Notes: generated from the sequence alone by a model not told the origin. 64,000 nt of DNA from Bartonella bovis 91-4 (GCF_000384965.1 NZ_CM001844.1:903341-967340), one strand, 5' to 3'; positions 1 through 10,131 are shown, counted from the first letter of the stretch. Numbers and translations: made by a program.

Positions 1-239
1 GTGTAATCCATTAGAGAAGAAATTTCAGCAGCCTGAATTTCATTATCAGATATCTCTTTAATATGTGACAATGCATCATAGAATTTTAAAGGAAAAATAT
101 CTTTAGTACCAATAGATACAGATGGCGTCTGAACAGTGTCCTGAAGCGTCTCATCAAAATGCTGTTCCATAGGTAAACTATGCTTTTGATATTCATCAAT
201 TTTTATATTGAACTGAAATGAATCAATAAAAACCATCAT
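1..239 (-). CDS. Partial hypothetical protein, N-terminal 79 codons
   Basis: An open frame runs from ATG at 239 (or the adjacent ATG at 236) to the window edge without a stop. A GGAGG motif lies immediately upstream at about 241-245, which fits the second ATG slightly better. The visible part is acidic to neutral, with no signal peptide or membrane segment, and begins MMVFIDSFQF. I recognise no family. It is divergent to icd, and the 273 bases between the two genes would hold both promoters. It could still be a chance open frame, but the ribosome binding site argues for a real gene. Confidence 0.5.
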   Translation of the reverse strand, partial: MMVFIDSFQFNIKIDEYQKHSLPMEQHFDETLQDTVQTPSVSIGTKDIFPLKFYDALSHIKEISDNEIQAAEISSLMDY

Positions 240-512
240 TCCTCCATCCGAGCTGATATACTTCAATAACACTTTTATAAGTGTTTTATATAACACAAAT
301 AAATATTAAAACAAAAGTTATTTTAGAAAGTTTATTTTTACCCATTATAAGTTTATTATTAAAAAATAAAAATTACAAAACAGCTTATTAATATACTCAA
401 TAACTCTTTTCTTATAAAATTTAATACTCTTCTATTATCACTTATTTTTACTTTTCATCATAGACCTGAAAGTGCTATAGAAAAAATATTACTTAAAGAA
501 AAAGGACTTCTA

Positions 513-1727
513 ATGGAAAAGATCAAAGTAGAAAATCCCGTCGTTGAAATTGACGGCGATGAAATGACCCGTATTATTTGGAAGCATATAAAAGACAAAC
601 TGATCCACCCTTATCTTGATATTAATCTCAAATATTATGATCTTTCCATCAAAAATCGAGATGAAACCAATGACCAAGTTACTGTTGATTCTGCCAATGC
701 TATTAAACAATATGGGGTTGGTGTAAAATGTGCAACTATTACACCTGATGAATTACGCGTTAAAGAATTTAACTTAAAAAAAATGTGGAAGTCGCCAAAT
801 GGCACAATCCGTAACATTTTAGGCGGAGTCATTTTCCGTGAACCCATTATCTGTAAAAATGTCCCACGCCTCGTTCCTAGTTGGACAAAACCTATTATCA
901 TTGGGCGTCACGCTTTTGGTGACCAATATAAAGCAACTGATTTTAAATTCCCTGGTAAAGGGAAACTAAGCATCAAATTTATTGGTGATGACGGCCAAGT
1001 TATAGAACACGATGTTTTTGATGCCCCAAGTGCGGGGGTTGCTATGGCCATGTACAATATTGATGAATCAATCCGTGATTTTGCCCGCGCATCTTTCAAT
1101 TACGGCCTACAACGAAATGTTCCAGTCTATCTTTCGACAAAAAATACTATTTTAAAAGCTTATGATGGTCGTTTCAAAGACATTTTTCAAGAAATATTTA
1201 ATACAGAATTTAAAACTGAATTTGAGAGCCGTAAATTACATTATGAGCATCGCTTGATTGATGATATGGTCGCTTCAGCGCTCAAATGGTCAGGTGGATA
1301 TGTTTGGGCATGTAAAAACTATGATGGTGATGTTCAATCAGATATCGTTGCTCAAGGTTTTGGTTCCCTTGGCCTTATGACTTCTGTTCTCATGACACCA
1401 GACGGTAAAATCGTTGAAGCAGAAGCTGCGCATGGTACAGTAACACGTCATTACCGTCAGCATCAAAAAGGTGAAGAAACATCAACAAATTCTATCGCCT
1501 CTATTTTTGCGTGGACACGTGGGCTGATTCATCGTGCCAAACTTGATAACAATGAAAAGTTGAAAAACTTTGCCACTACGTTAGAAAAAGTTTGTATTCA
1601 CACTGTTGAAGAAGGTTTTATGACAAAAGATCTTGCACTTTTGATCGGACCAGAACAAAAATGGCTTTCTACAACAGGATTCCTCGATAAAATTGATACA
1701 AACCTGAAAAAAGAAATGACCAATTAA
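513..1727 (+). CDS. icd: Isocitrate dehydrogenase [NADP]
   Basis: Cytosolic TCA-cycle enzyme that oxidatively decarboxylates isocitrate to 2-oxoglutarate with NADP. The 404 residues match the homodimeric eukaryote-like IDH type typical of rhizobia rather than the E. coli type. Visible marks are the N-terminal [13 protein letters not shown] segment, the substrate-binding stretch [12 protein letters not shown] (about residues 95-106), and the metal/coenzyme part with [14 protein letters not shown] near residue 310. An AAAGGA ribosome binding site precedes the ATG. It stands alone, divergent to the gene at the window edge, and is closed by a hairpin terminator. In rhizobial relatives icd usually sits near recA-alaS, which here lie 20 kb away. 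Confidence 0.98.
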   Translation: MEKIKVENPVVEIDGDEMTRIIWKHIKDKLIHPYLDINLKYYDLSIKNRDETNDQVTVDSANAIKQYGVGVKCATITPDELRVKEFNLKKMWKSPNGTIRNILGGVIFREPIICKNVPRLVPSWTKPIIIGRHAFGDQYKATDFKFPGKGKLSIKFIGDDGQVIEHDVFDAPSAGVAMAMYNIDESIRDFARASFNYGLQRNVPVYLSTKNTILKAYDGRFKDIFQEIFNTEFKTEFESRKLHYEHRLIDDMVASALKWSGGYVWACKNYDGDVQSDIVAQGFGSLGLMTSVLMTPDGKIVEAEAAHGTVTRHYRQHQKGEETSTNSIASIFAWTRGLIHRAKLDNNEKLKNFATTLEKVCIHTVEEGFMTKDLALLIGPEQKWLSTTGFLDKIDTNLKKEMTN

Positions 1728-1735
1728 TATAATTG

Positions 1736-1773
1736 AAATCCCAAGTTCTGCAGAAGGAGAGCTTGGGATTTTT
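1736..1773 (+). terminator. Rho-independent terminator of icd
   Basis: A perfect 10-bp inverted repeat, AAATCCCAAG (1736-1745) and CTTGGGATTT (1762-1771), with a 16-base loop runs into a short T tract (1769-1773). It begins 8 bases after the icd stop codon. Confidence 0.85.
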
Positions 1774-2379
1774 AAACAAAACTAAATAACTATATTCTAA
1801 GAAAAACAGGTAATTCCTTTATCAATAGTAAAAATAGTGAAACAACAACTATTGTTTCATAAAGATAATTTGGCACCTTAGTATTAGTATACTCACATTT
1901 GCTAATGTTAATATTACAAAATAAAAAAAGATACCTTGAGTATCTTTTAGCTCTATTTATTCAAACAGCTTTTATTATAAAGCCCATAAAATAACAGCAG
2001 CCACAAAATAAAAGAAACTTACTCCCCCAATAGCTATTCAATCTAAGGTGCATTAATGCTTTCAACAATAATCATAACCATCAAAGCAAGTAATAATACT
2101 ATTAAACAGCTTTCAGACGCTATTCTTTTTAACATCTAATAACCATAGTTATGATTTGGAATTAAATGCTATCAAGCAACTGTTTACAAACTGTCATACT
2201 GCTAATTAAGAAAAACTAAAAAATGGGTGTTAATAATATTGGTTGAAACATAATAAACAACACATGCCAATATATTGGCGTGCATACCTAAAATCATCTT
2301 GTATAAAAAATGAAATTTTCATACTTCTTTAATAAATCACTAACCTGTAATTAACATTGTTAATCTAAACAGTTATCAG
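1774..2379. other. AT-rich intergenic stretch with no recognised gene
   Basis: About 600 bases between the icd terminator and the hairpin array at 2380. No ORF of normal size is present. The only coding hint is a 30-codon hydrophobic frame on the minus strand (2043-2135), listed separately. A further short hydrophobic frame on the minus strand around 1980-2050 lacks a convincing start. It may be decayed sequence. Confidence 0.5.
2043..2135 (-). CDS. Candidate 30-aa hydrophobic micro-ORF (low confidence)
   Basis: ATG at 2135 opens a 30-codon frame that starts MLKRIASES and continues with a continuous hydrophobic stretch (CLIVLLLALMVMIIV), then ends ESINAP. A cationic N-terminus followed by one membrane helix is the form of many tiny membrane proteins. 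However, AT-rich noncoding DNA readily produces Leu/Ile-rich frames, and no ribosome binding site is visible. No function is proposed. Confidence 0.15.
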   Translation of the reverse strand: MLKRIASESCLIVLLLALMVMIIVESINAP

Positions 2380-2510
2380 AAACAGAAAACAAACTGTTTT
2401 TCTCCGGATCAGGTAGTGCGTACCGGAGCAACAATCTCTGTTAAATTGACAGTACAGAGAAAATGTTATCAATAAAACTGCGCGTCCATTCCTTATGACA
2501 GCGCAGTTTT
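2380..2510 (+). ncRNA. Candidate structured small RNA: four successive hairpins
   Basis: Four inverted repeats follow one another: AAACAG/CTGTTT (2380-2385/2394-2399), CTCCGG/CCGGAG (2402-2407/2423-2428), TCTCTGT/ACAGAGA (2435-2441/2454-2460) and AAAACTGCGC/GCGCAGTTTT (2474-2483/2501-2510). The last is a perfect 10-bp stem that looks like an intrinsic terminator. The GC-rich stems stand out against an AT-rich gap. No promoter was identified and no RNA family was recognised. The last hairpin could also terminate tgt transcripts from the minus strand, so strand is uncertain. Confidence 0.4.
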
Positions 2511-2626
2511 ATACTTTTCCAAAAAGTTAATTTAGTCAATCAACGCTATTAAGAAAAACTCTCTTCACGAGAAAATAAACCTAACACAATGAAAAACAAA
2601 TCAAATACCGTCAAAAATAGACACAC

Positions 2627-3760
2627 CTAATGTGCTAATGCTTTTTTACTTTGTTTCCATAAAGCACTCGTTTCAGCACAAAAATCAGCGTAACATCCTG
2701 TCTTAATGGAAGCGCGAATCCCTTGCATAAGCTGTTGATAATAAGAAAGATTATTCCAAGTTAATAACATGCCACCAAGAGCTTCATTAGATTTGACTAA
2801 ATGGTGCAAATAAGCACGACTATAATCACGTGCAGCAGGGCAAGGTGATTGTGGATCAAGAGGGCGAGAATCTTCTGCGTAACGCGCATTGCGCAAATTT
2901 ACCCTACCAAAGCGAGTAAAAGCTAAACCATGACGCCCAGCACGCGTTGGTAGAACACAATCAAACATATCAATACCTCGAGCGACACTTTTTAAAATAT
3001 CATCTGGAGTGCCCACTCCCATGAGATAACGTGGTTTATTCTCTGGTAAAATAGAACAAGTAGTATCCAATACAGCCATCATAATATCCTGAGATTCACC
3101 AACCGCAAGTCCTCCAATAGCATAACCCTTTAAATCCATCTCTTTTAATGCCTGAACAGAACGTTCACGCAACCTCATATTATCACCGCCTTGAACAATA
3201 CCAAACATAGCTTTATCTGGTTGATTACCAAAAGCTGTTTTACAACGCTGCGCCCAACGCAATGAAAGTTCCATAGCAGCTTCTATTTTTTTCTCACTTG
3301 CAGGTAATGCAATACACTGATCAAGCTGCATTTGAATATCAGAATCAAGCAGTCCTTGTATTTCAATAGAACGTTCTGGACTCATTTCATAATACGCTCC
3401 ATTAATATGAGAGCGGAAAATCACACATTTCTCTGTGATTTTACAAATCCCTGAAAGCGACATAACTTGAAAACCGCCAGAATCTGTTAAAATAGGTTCA
3501 GGCCAACGTGCAAATTCATGTAAGCCTCCTAAGCGTGCAACCCGCTCAGCTCCAGGCCGAAGCATTAAATGATACGTATTACCTAAGATAACATCTGCCC
3601 CAATAGAACGCAGCTGATCCATATACATAGCCTTAACGGTCCCTGCCGTTCCAACAGGCATGAATGCCGGTGTGCGAATACGTCCACGTCCTGTTATAAT
3701 TTCACCCAAACGTGCCTGTCCATCTTGAGCAATTTTGTTATAGTGAAACATCTTAATCAT
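2627..3760 (-). CDS. tgt: Queuine/preQ1 tRNA-ribosyltransferase
   Basis: Exchanges guanine-34 of GUN-anticodon tRNAs for preQ1, the first tRNA-bound step of queuosine formation. The 377 residues match the bacterial family. Recognisable are the TIM-barrel motif LTDSGGFQVMSLSG with the nucleophile-region Asp, the GGLAVGE loop and the LPTRAGRHG motif. Oddly, the C-terminal zinc site is altered: where the family usually shows C-x-C-x2-C and a later His, the sequence reads SPCPAARDYSRAY and LLTWNN, keeping one Cys. I believe this form occurs in other alphaproteobacteria, but did not check. QueA, commonly next to tgt in relatives, is absent upstream. The ribosome binding site is weak, and a second ATG lies three codons into the frame. 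Confidence 0.96.
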   Translation of the reverse strand: MIKMFHYNKIAQDGQARLGEIITGRGRIRTPAFMPVGTAGTVKAMYMDQLRSIGADVILGNTYHLMLRPGAERVARLGGLHEFARWPEPILTDSGGFQVMSLSGICKITEKCVIFRSHINGAYYEMSPERSIEIQGLLDSDIQMQLDQCIALPASEKKIEAAMELSLRWAQRCKTAFGNQPDKAMFGIVQGGDNMRLRERSVQALKEMDLKGYAIGGLAVGESQDIMMAVLDTTCSILPENKPRYLMGVGTPDDILKSVARGIDMFDCVLPTRAGRHGLAFTRFGRVNLRNARYAEDSRPLDPQSPCPAARDYSRAYLHHLVKSNEALGGMLLTWNNLSYYQQLMQGIRASIKTGCYADFCAETSALWKQSKKALAH

Positions 3761-4682
3761 TATTTTCGTCTTTTCGATTAAATAAATTTATATAGCCTTA
3801 CTAACTAAGAACAATTTCCTTTTTTGATTGCACATATTACTAAATGTTATAAATCATTTTACTCTATTAAACACTGAAACCAGCCTTAAGAGAATTGAGC
3901 AAAATAAATGAGAATTTATTATCAAACAATCAACACAATAAAGGTGACAAACTTTACCGAATAAAAATATCCGTAATGCCTAGCTATATACCTCAAAATA
4001 CTAACAGTTATTTATTTACAGTCTTAGATACCCTTAAGGATTGTATTCCGATAGCAACAACTTTATTTTTGTATGTTTTTAGTGCCATAAGTGTTTGAAT
4101 AATTTTAGTATGAATACAATCAATTTCTCTGAATCTATTTTATTAATTAATATATATCTTTTATGTCCAGAGTAAAAAATTATACACTTTCTACATTATG
4201 AAATGAAATAGTATTCTATTTTATAATTTTGAAGCCTATCTTAAAATTTCTCGCTAAAATGTAAACTGCTAATCGGAGTTATTATTTTTTTTAAAAATAA
4301 AAATAGTTTAGCAATTTTATCCTTCTCAATAGCTTTTCAACATTTTAAACACAACAATAAGATAAGAATAGTATTCTACCTGAATAAATCAGAGCAAAAG
4401 AACCAAAACAAAAATAAATACCTTTTAAATTATACTGAAATAATGCTTCACTTTATTATGAATAACTAATACATTCTTTTCACTAAAAAGCTTAGAAAAT
4501 TACAGAACATAATATAAAGAAACCTGCATTGTAATATAGACAAGCCAATTTCAATAGGATCCGTTATCTCGAAAATTCAAAACCGAAAAGCTCTATTTAT
4601 ACAAAAATATACAAAGTCACACTAACCTTAATAAAATTCCAAATTAAACCATAAACAGAAATTATCTGCACAATATTCTATA
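3761..4682. other. 920-bp gap where queA would be expected; no intact gene
   Basis: AT-rich and stop-rich on both strands. A 67-codon plus-strand frame (3895-4098) has no ribosome binding site or family signature and looks like chance. Read on the minus strand, 4538-4585 gives FEF...RI.L..AC...NA around a stop codon. This loosely resembles the QueA N-terminus (FDFxLPxxRIALRPA) at the position where queA would start. That is suggestive only. Confidence 0.4.
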
Positions 4683-5195
4683 CTACTTTGTATCCGCAGC
4701 AATTCTGGCCTTGATAATCGTATCAGGCTCTACAACAGGCTCACCACGCTTGATCCTATCGACATTTTCCATACCCTCCATAACTTGTCCCCATATAGAA
4801 TATTGACGATCAAGCCAAGGAGCATCTTCAAAGCATATAAAAAACTGCGAATTAGCAGAGTTTGGATTCTGGCTGCGCGCCATAGAAACGGTACCACGTT
4901 TATGAGAAATATTCGAAAACTCTGCTTTTAAATCAGGCTTATCCGAACCACCCATACCTACACGTGATAAATCAAATTTCTCGCCATCTTTTTTTCCAAA
5001 TTTCACATCACCAGTTTGAGCCATAAAACCATCAATAACACGATGAAAAACAACATTATCATAAGCACCTTCACGCACTAATTCTTTAATACGTACCACG
5101 TGACCAGGAGCTAAATCAGCAAATAACTCAATCACTACATTACCTTTTGTTGTTTCAAGAATTAAAGTATTTTCTGGATCTTTAATTTCAGCCAT
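4683..5195 (-). CDS. ppiB: Cyclophilin-type peptidyl-prolyl isomerase, cytoplasmic copy
   Basis: Catalyses cis-trans isomerisation of X-Pro bonds. A single cyclophilin domain fills the 170 residues, with the active-site signature VVFHRVIDGFMAQTGD (Arg/Phe/Gln) near residues 49-64, SQFFICF and the closing W region. The start is set at ATG 5195 because AAAGGA lies 7 bases upstream; a longer frame to 5249 would overlap the preceding gene. No signal peptide, so cytosolic. Its close paralogue lies 16 bases upstream on the same strand, a tandem duplication of one cytosolic and one exported form. Confidence 0.95.
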   Translation of the reverse strand: MAEIKDPENTLILETTKGNVVIELFADLAPGHVVRIKELVREGAYDNVVFHRVIDGFMAQTGDVKFGKKDGEKFDLSRVGMGGSDKPDLKAEFSNISHKRGTVSMARSQNPNSANSQFFICFEDAPWLDRQYSIWGQVMEGMENVDRIKRGEPVVEPDTIIKARIAADTK

Positions 5196-5211
5196 ATAAT
5201 TATCCTTTGAT

Positions 5212-5793
5212 TTACTGATTACCTTGCAAATGAGCAGAATCGATAACATCAGGATCTATTACAGATCCGTTATTACTTACAGTGCCCTTTTTAATTTTAT
5301 CGACAATATCCATTCCTTTTACAACTTCTCCAATAACAGTATATTGCTCATTTAAAAAAGTAGCATCATCAAAACAAATGAAGAATTGAGAATTTGCTGA
5401 ATGAGGATCTTGTGAACGTGCCATACCAACAGTACCACGTTTAAATGGCTGTTTTGAAAACTCTGCTACTAAATTAGGATAATTTGAACCACCCATACCA
5501 ACGCGCTTAGGATCAAAATCAGCACTACCTTTTTTTCCAAATTTTACATCGCCTGTCTGTGCCATAAAACCAGGGATAACACGATGAAATATTACATTAT
5601 TATAAGCACCCTCTTCTGTTAATTTTTTGATTCTAGCAACATGTTTTGGTGCAAGATCAGGACGTAAACGAATAAAAATATCACCATTTTTAATAGATAA
5701 AACAAGGGTATTACGCTCATTTGATGAAGCATTAAATGAAAAAAGATAAACAATACATGTTAAAATAGTAAAAATTTTAAGATACACAATCAT
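5212..5793 (-). CDS. ppiA: Cyclophilin-type peptidyl-prolyl isomerase, exported copy
   Basis: Paralogue of the downstream cyclophilin, distinguished by a hydrophobic N-terminal signal segment of about 22 residues (MIVYLKIFTILTCIVYLF), indicating a periplasmic folding role. The catalytic signature VIFHRVIPGFMAQTGD and SQFFICF are intact. 193 residues. It lies between coaD (7 bases upstream) and ppiB, all on one strand, suggesting a coaD-ppiA-ppiB transcript. The charged C-terminal tail after the domain is short. Assignment to cyclophilin is certain; the exact gene symbol is by convention. Confidence 0.94.
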   Translation of the reverse strand: MIVYLKIFTILTCIVYLFSFNASSNERNTLVLSIKNGDIFIRLRPDLAPKHVARIKKLTEEGAYNNVIFHRVIPGFMAQTGDVKFGKKGSADFDPKRVGMGGSNYPNLVAEFSKQPFKRGTVGMARSQDPHSANSQFFICFDDATFLNEQYTVIGEVVKGMDIVDKIKKGTVSNNGSVIDPDVIDSAHLQGNQ

Positions 5794-5800
5794 TTTTCCT

Positions 5801-6298
5801 TTAAGGTTTAAATTTTAAGCGTAAAGCTTGCGTAACATTTTGAGGAACAAAAGGTGTAACGTCCCCCCCCATAGCAGCAATCTGGCGCACTAATGTAGAG
5901 GTTATTGGGCGGCTAGAAACGCTTGCCGGCAAAAAAACAGTTTGTAATTCAGGAGCCATAATCTTGTTCATCCCTGCCATTTGCATTTCGTAATCAAGAT
6001 CAGTACCATCACGCAAACCACGAATAAGAAACGAAGCGCGAATTTCACGCGCCTTATTAATTAAAAGATTATCAAATGCAATAATCCGTAACCGATCAGA
6101 ACCTATATTTAATAAGTCTTTCCCGACTTGTGTAATTAAATCAACACGCTCTTCAAAACTAAAAAGTGACTGTTTTCCACTCTGTATACCAATAGCCACC
6201 ACCACTTCATCAGCTAACAATAAACTGCCTCGCAAAACATCAAGGTGACCATTTGTAATAGGATCAAATGAACCTGCATAAAGAGCAATGGTCATCAT
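5801..6298 (-). CDS. coaD: Phosphopantetheine adenylyltransferase
   Basis: Transfers AMP from ATP to 4'-phosphopantetheine in coenzyme A synthesis. The 165-residue Rossmann-type nucleotidyltransferase shows [14 protein letters not shown] at the N-terminus (the T/HxGH motif) and the RPITSTLVR motif near residue 133, equivalent to the ISSTxxR signature. AGGAG precedes the tandem ATG ATG, so either Met may start. The 3' part contains an uninterrupted run of eight G on the coding strand (5863-5870), encoding Met-Gly-Gly-Asp. It is about 28 bases downstream of gyrA on the same strand. Confidence 0.97.
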   Translation of the reverse strand: MMTIALYAGSFDPITNGHLDVLRGSLLLADEVVVAIGIQSGKQSLFSFEERVDLITQVGKDLLNIGSDRLRIIAFDNLLINKAREIRASFLIRGLRDGTDLDYEMQMAGMNKIMAPELQTVFLPASVSSRPITSTLVRQIAAMGGDVTPFVPQNVTQALRLKFKP

Positions 6299-6325
6299 TT
6301 TGCTCCTATATTTTCAGAGTTATAT

Positions 6326-9103
6326 TTATTTGTTAACCTCAACCACATTGCAATGTTGTCCACTTTCTTTCTCATCTGGATCGCTAGCATTAACTTCAGG
6401 CTCAGAAATACGTTCAACTGATACGACCTTCTCACCTTTTGCTGTATTAAAGATCGTTACCCCCTTGGTTGAACGACCAGATATGCGAATACCATTAACA
6501 GGAACACGAATAAGCTGCCCTTTATCTGAAACCAACATAATTTGATCTTGTGCTTCCACCGGAAAGGCTGCTACTAATTTACCAATTTCAGCTGTTTTAG
6601 ATGGATCAGTTGCACGAATCCCTTTTCCACCACGTCCTGAAATACGAAAGTCATAGGAGGAAGACCGTTTTCCATAACCAAATTCACTAACTGTTAAGAG
6701 CATTTGCTCATGGTTACTAAGCTCCATATAACGCTCATCCGTCAACTCTGTTGCTACTGCTTCTACCTCTTCATCACCAATTACAATATCTTCATCATCT
6801 GCGCCTGCTGCACGCCGCTCACTGAGCACACGCTTAATATAAGCAGAACGCTCAATCGATGTAGCTTCAACATGCTTTAAAATAGTCATAGAAATGACTT
6901 TATCATTATCACCCATGTTAATACCACGTACCCCCATTGAATGACGTCCAACAAATACACGAACATCACTCACAGGAAAACGTATACATTGTCCATTCGC
7001 TGTTGTAAGGACAACATCATTATGCTCTGTGCAGGTCTCTACGGAAAGAATTTCATCTCCTTCTTCACCAAATTTCATTGCAATTTTACCATTACGATTA
7101 ACTTGAACAAAATCTGATAATTTATTGCGGCGTACAGTCCCACGCATTGTTGCAAACATAACATCAAGTTTGCTCCAACTTTCCTCATCCTCTGGTAAAG
7201 GCATAATTGTTGTTATACGCTCACCCTGTTGTAAGGGAAGCATATTAATTAAAGCCCGTCCACGCGATTGCGGCGTACCAATAGGCAAACGCCAAACCTT
7301 TTCTTTATAGACAATTCCACGCGATGAAAAGAAAAGAACCGGTGTATGTGTATTAGCTATAAATAAACGAGTTACAAAATCCTCATCTTTTGTAGCCATA
7401 CCAGAACGCCCCTTACCTCCACGACGTTGGGCACGGTACGTATTCAAAGGTACACGTTTAATATAACCACTATGACTAACCGTCACCACCATCTCTTCTG
7501 GTGCGATCAGATCTTCACTATCCATCTCAGCACTACCAAAACCAAAAACAGTACGCCGAGGAGTTGCAAATGCCTCACGAAGAGCGTTCAGTTCATCTTT
7601 AACAATGCCCATAATTCGTGAACGCGATGCTAAAATATCAAGATAATCAGTAATATCTACACCAATTTTATTTAATTCGTCAGCAATCTCATCGCGACCA
7701 AGTGCTGTTAACCTCTGCAAACGCAACTCTAAAATAGCGCGCGCTTGTTCTTCTGATAAATGATATGTATTATCCTCGTGAATAATATGGCGAGGATCAT
7801 CAATAAGCTTAATTAAGGCTGCTATATCAGTAGCCAACCAACGTCGCTCCATTAATTGTGCACGCGCTATTTGTGGATCAGATGCTTTGCGAATTAACGC
7901 TATAATTTCATCAATATTAGCAACAGCAATAGCAAGCCCAACTAAAACATGCGCACGTTCACGCGCCCTACGTAAAAGATATTTTGTTCTCCGACTCACT
8001 ACTTCTTCACGAAAAGAAACAAATGCACGAAGTATATCAAGTAATGTCATTTGCTCAGGTTTGCCGCCATTTAATGCAACCATATTACAACCGAAAGAGG
8101 CCTGCAAAGGTGTATAACGATACAGTTGATTTAAAACAACATCTGCAACAGCTTCTCTCTTAAGCTCAATAACAACCCGATACCCATCACGATCAGATTC
8201 ATCACGTAAATCAGAAACTCCATCAATGCGTTTATCACGAACTAATTCAGCTATCTTTTCAATCATCGCTGCTTTATTAATCTGGTAAGGTATCTCGCTT
8301 ACGATAATTGCCTGTCGATTATTACGAATTTCTTCGATATCAACCTTAGCACGCATAATAATCGAACCCCGCCCCGTTTCATAAGCTGAACGAATACCCG
8401 AAGAGCCAAGAATAATACCACCTGTAGGAAAATCAGGACCAGGAATGATTTTAATCATCTCATCTAGCGTTATACCGGGATTATCAATTAAAGCGATACA
8501 CCCATCAACAACTTCACCAAGATTATGTGGAGGAATATTGGTTGCCATTCCTACAGCAATACCACCCGATCCATTCACCAAAAGGTTAGGAAAACGTGCT
8601 GGCAAAACCATAGGCTCACGCTCACGTCCATCATAATTATCTTGAAAATCAACAGTATCCTTATCAATATCAGCTAAAAGCTCTTCTGAAATTTTTTCTA
8701 AACGACATTCTGTATAACGCATCGCTGCAGGCGGATCACCGTCAATAGAACCAAAATTCCCCTGTCCGTTAATCAACGGATTTCGCAAAGAAAAATCCTG
8801 TGCCATACGCACCAATGCATCATAAATCGAAGCATCACCGTGGGGATGAAATTTCCCCATCACTTCACCAATAACGCCTGCTGATTTACGATACGATTTG
8901 TTGAAAGAAAGACCCATTTCATTCATCGCATGAAGAATACGACGATGAACAGGTTTCAATCCATCACGTACATCAGGTAATGCACGTGATACAATTACGC
9001 TCATCGCATAATCGAGATAGGAGCGTTGCATTTCTTCAATAATGCTAACTGGTTCAATACCGGTCAGCACATCACGTTCTGGCAGTGGAGTAAGATCGGT
9101 CAC
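6326..9103 (-). CDS. gyrA: DNA gyrase subunit A
   Basis: Breakage-reunion subunit of gyrase; with GyrB it introduces negative supercoils. 925 residues, starting at GTG (9103). The catalytic Tyr is Tyr130 in AAMRYTE, and the GyrA box QRRGGKG, needed for DNA wrapping, is present in the C-terminal beta-pinwheel. In the quinolone region the sequence reads HGDASIYD, so the E. coli Ser83 equivalent is Ala91, while Asp95 is retained. The C-terminal domain carries acidic insertions ([14 protein letters not shown]). It is probably cotranscribed with coaD and the cyclophilins downstream. Confidence 0.98.
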   Translation of the reverse strand: MTDLTPLPERDVLTGIEPVSIIEEMQRSYLDYAMSVIVSRALPDVRDGLKPVHRRILHAMNEMGLSFNKSYRKSAGVIGEVMGKFHPHGDASIYDALVRMAQDFSLRNPLINGQGNFGSIDGDPPAAMRYTECRLEKISEELLADIDKDTVDFQDNYDGREREPMVLPARFPNLLVNGSGGIAVGMATNIPPHNLGEVVDGCIALIDNPGITLDEMIKIIPGPDFPTGGIILGSSGIRSAYETGRGSIIMRAKVDIEEIRNNRQAIIVSEIPYQINKAAMIEKIAELVRDKRIDGVSDLRDESDRDGYRVVIELKREAVADVVLNQLYRYTPLQASFGCNMVALNGGKPEQMTLLDILRAFVSFREEVVSRRTKYLLRRARERAHVLVGLAIAVANIDEIIALIRKASDPQIARAQLMERRWLATDIAALIKLIDDPRHIIHEDNTYHLSEEQARAILELRLQRLTALGRDEIADELNKIGVDITDYLDILASRSRIMGIVKDELNALREAFATPRRTVFGFGSAEMDSEDLIAPEEMVVTVSHSGYIKRVPLNTYRAQRRGGKGRSGMATKDEDFVTRLFIANTHTPVLFFSSRGIVYKEKVWRLPIGTPQSRGRALINMLPLQQGERITTIMPLPEDEESWSKLDVMFATMRGTVRRNKLSDFVQVNRNGKIAMKFGEEGDEILSVETCTEHNDVVLTTANGQCIRFPVSDVRVFVGRHSMGVRGINMGDNDKVISMTILKHVEATSIERSAYIKRVLSERRAAGADDEDIVIGDEEVEAVATELTDERYMELSNHEQMLLTVSEFGYGKRSSSYDFRISGRGGKGIRATDPSKTAEIGKLVAAFPVEAQDQIMLVSDKGQLIRVPVNGIRISGRSTKGVTIFNTAKGEKVVSVERISEPEVNASDPDEKESGQHCNVVEVNK

Positions 9104-9621
9104 AGTTTTAATACTTTCAAAAAAGAATCACTTTGATCTTTTATATCGAAAAATACTTTAAAATGCTAACTCCCCTCCCAGTAAGAAAGTAAGAATTGAA
9201 CAATAATTTCCAATATATTACTTGTTCATATGAAGAATCAGAAATGAAATGAACATAACTCGCTCCCCTGAATAAAAAACAATGCCCAATGCAACCTCCT
9301 CTAGCTTCCCCGTGTTGCTTTAGACAATCTTCTCAATAAAAACATTGAAATAAAGATTTTAAGAAAATAAACTATTGCCTTTGCAATAATTATAGTCATT
9401 CTCAATTTACTTATTATATTTTATGATATGAGTGTACTTTTATTGCATCCTATGCTAATATACCTGCCACAATATCCCCTTAACGCATTTATCGGCCCGT
9501 TTAACTGCGTGATGTAAAATAAGCCTCTTTTATTTTTCTTGTAAGAAAATAAGCTTTAAATTAGAAATTTACCCTTCTTGCTCAAAAATAAAAAGTAATA
9601 ATAGCATTATTTTATAAACCA
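9104..9621. other. Intergenic gap between ssb and gyrA
   Basis: About 520 AT-rich bases. I see no ORF of useful size, no tRNA and no strong terminator. A weak inverted repeat ACGCA/TGCGT flanks a short GC island (9483-9510). The gyrA promoter must lie here or upstream, but no convincing -35/-10 pair was found. Confidence 0.4.
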
Positions 9622-10131
9622 TCAAAATGGTACATCATCATCCAATTGATGTGAAAAATTTTCTTCCAAGTAATTATTGCTCTGATTAAAATCCTCTTTC
9701 CGATCCAAACTACTATCACCAAAACCATCACTGCCTAATGGATTTGCGCTTTGCATTCTCTCCCCATCATCCATAGCACCACGCCCCTCGAGCATTTGTA
9801 ATTCACCGCGGTATTTTTGCAAAACAATCTCTGTCGTATAACGATCATTACCATTTTGATCTTGCCATTTGCGTGTTTGCAATTGACCTTCAATATAAAT
9901 TTTGCTGCCTTTTTTTAGATATTGCTCTGCAATCTTTACAAGGTTTTCATTAAAAATAACAATGCTATGCCATTCAGTGCGTTCTTTACGTTCATTTGTA
10001 TTTCGGTCACGCCAGCTTTCCGAGGTAGCAATACGTAGATTTGCCACTTGATCACCAGAATTTAAACGACGGATTTCAGGATCCGCACCAAGATTACCAA
10101 TCAAAATAACTTTATTAAGGCTACCAGCCAT
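9622..10131 (-). CDS. ssb: Single-stranded DNA-binding protein
   Basis: Coats ssDNA during replication, repair and recombination. The OB-fold spans about residues 1-110 ([41 protein letters not shown]). A flexible acidic/Asn-rich tail follows, ending in the conserved DDDVPF tip that recruits repair and replication partners. 169 residues, normal for rhizobia. GGAG lies 9 bases upstream of the ATG. It is divergent to uvrA, an arrangement conserved in many proteobacteria. No alphaproteobacterial LexA box (GTTC-N7-GTTC) was found between them. Confidence 0.98.
   Translation of the reverse strand: MAGSLNKVILIGNLGADPEIRRLNSGDQVANLRIATSESWRDRNTNERKERTEWHSIVIFNENLVKIAEQYLKKGSKIYIEGQLQTRKWQDQNGNDRYTTEIVLQKYRGELQMLEGRGAMDDGERMQSANPLGSDGFGDSSLDRKEDFNQSNNYLEENFSHQLDDDVPF

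Noticed and set aside
3895..4098. 67-codon plus-strand ORF in the gap upstream of tgt
   Set aside because: No ribosome binding site, no family signature, and composition like the surrounding noncoding DNA.
4683..5249. Extended start for the cytoplasmic cyclophilin at 5249
   Set aside because: It would overlap the upstream gene and add an untypical N-terminus; the ATG at 5195 has AAAGGA at proper spacing.
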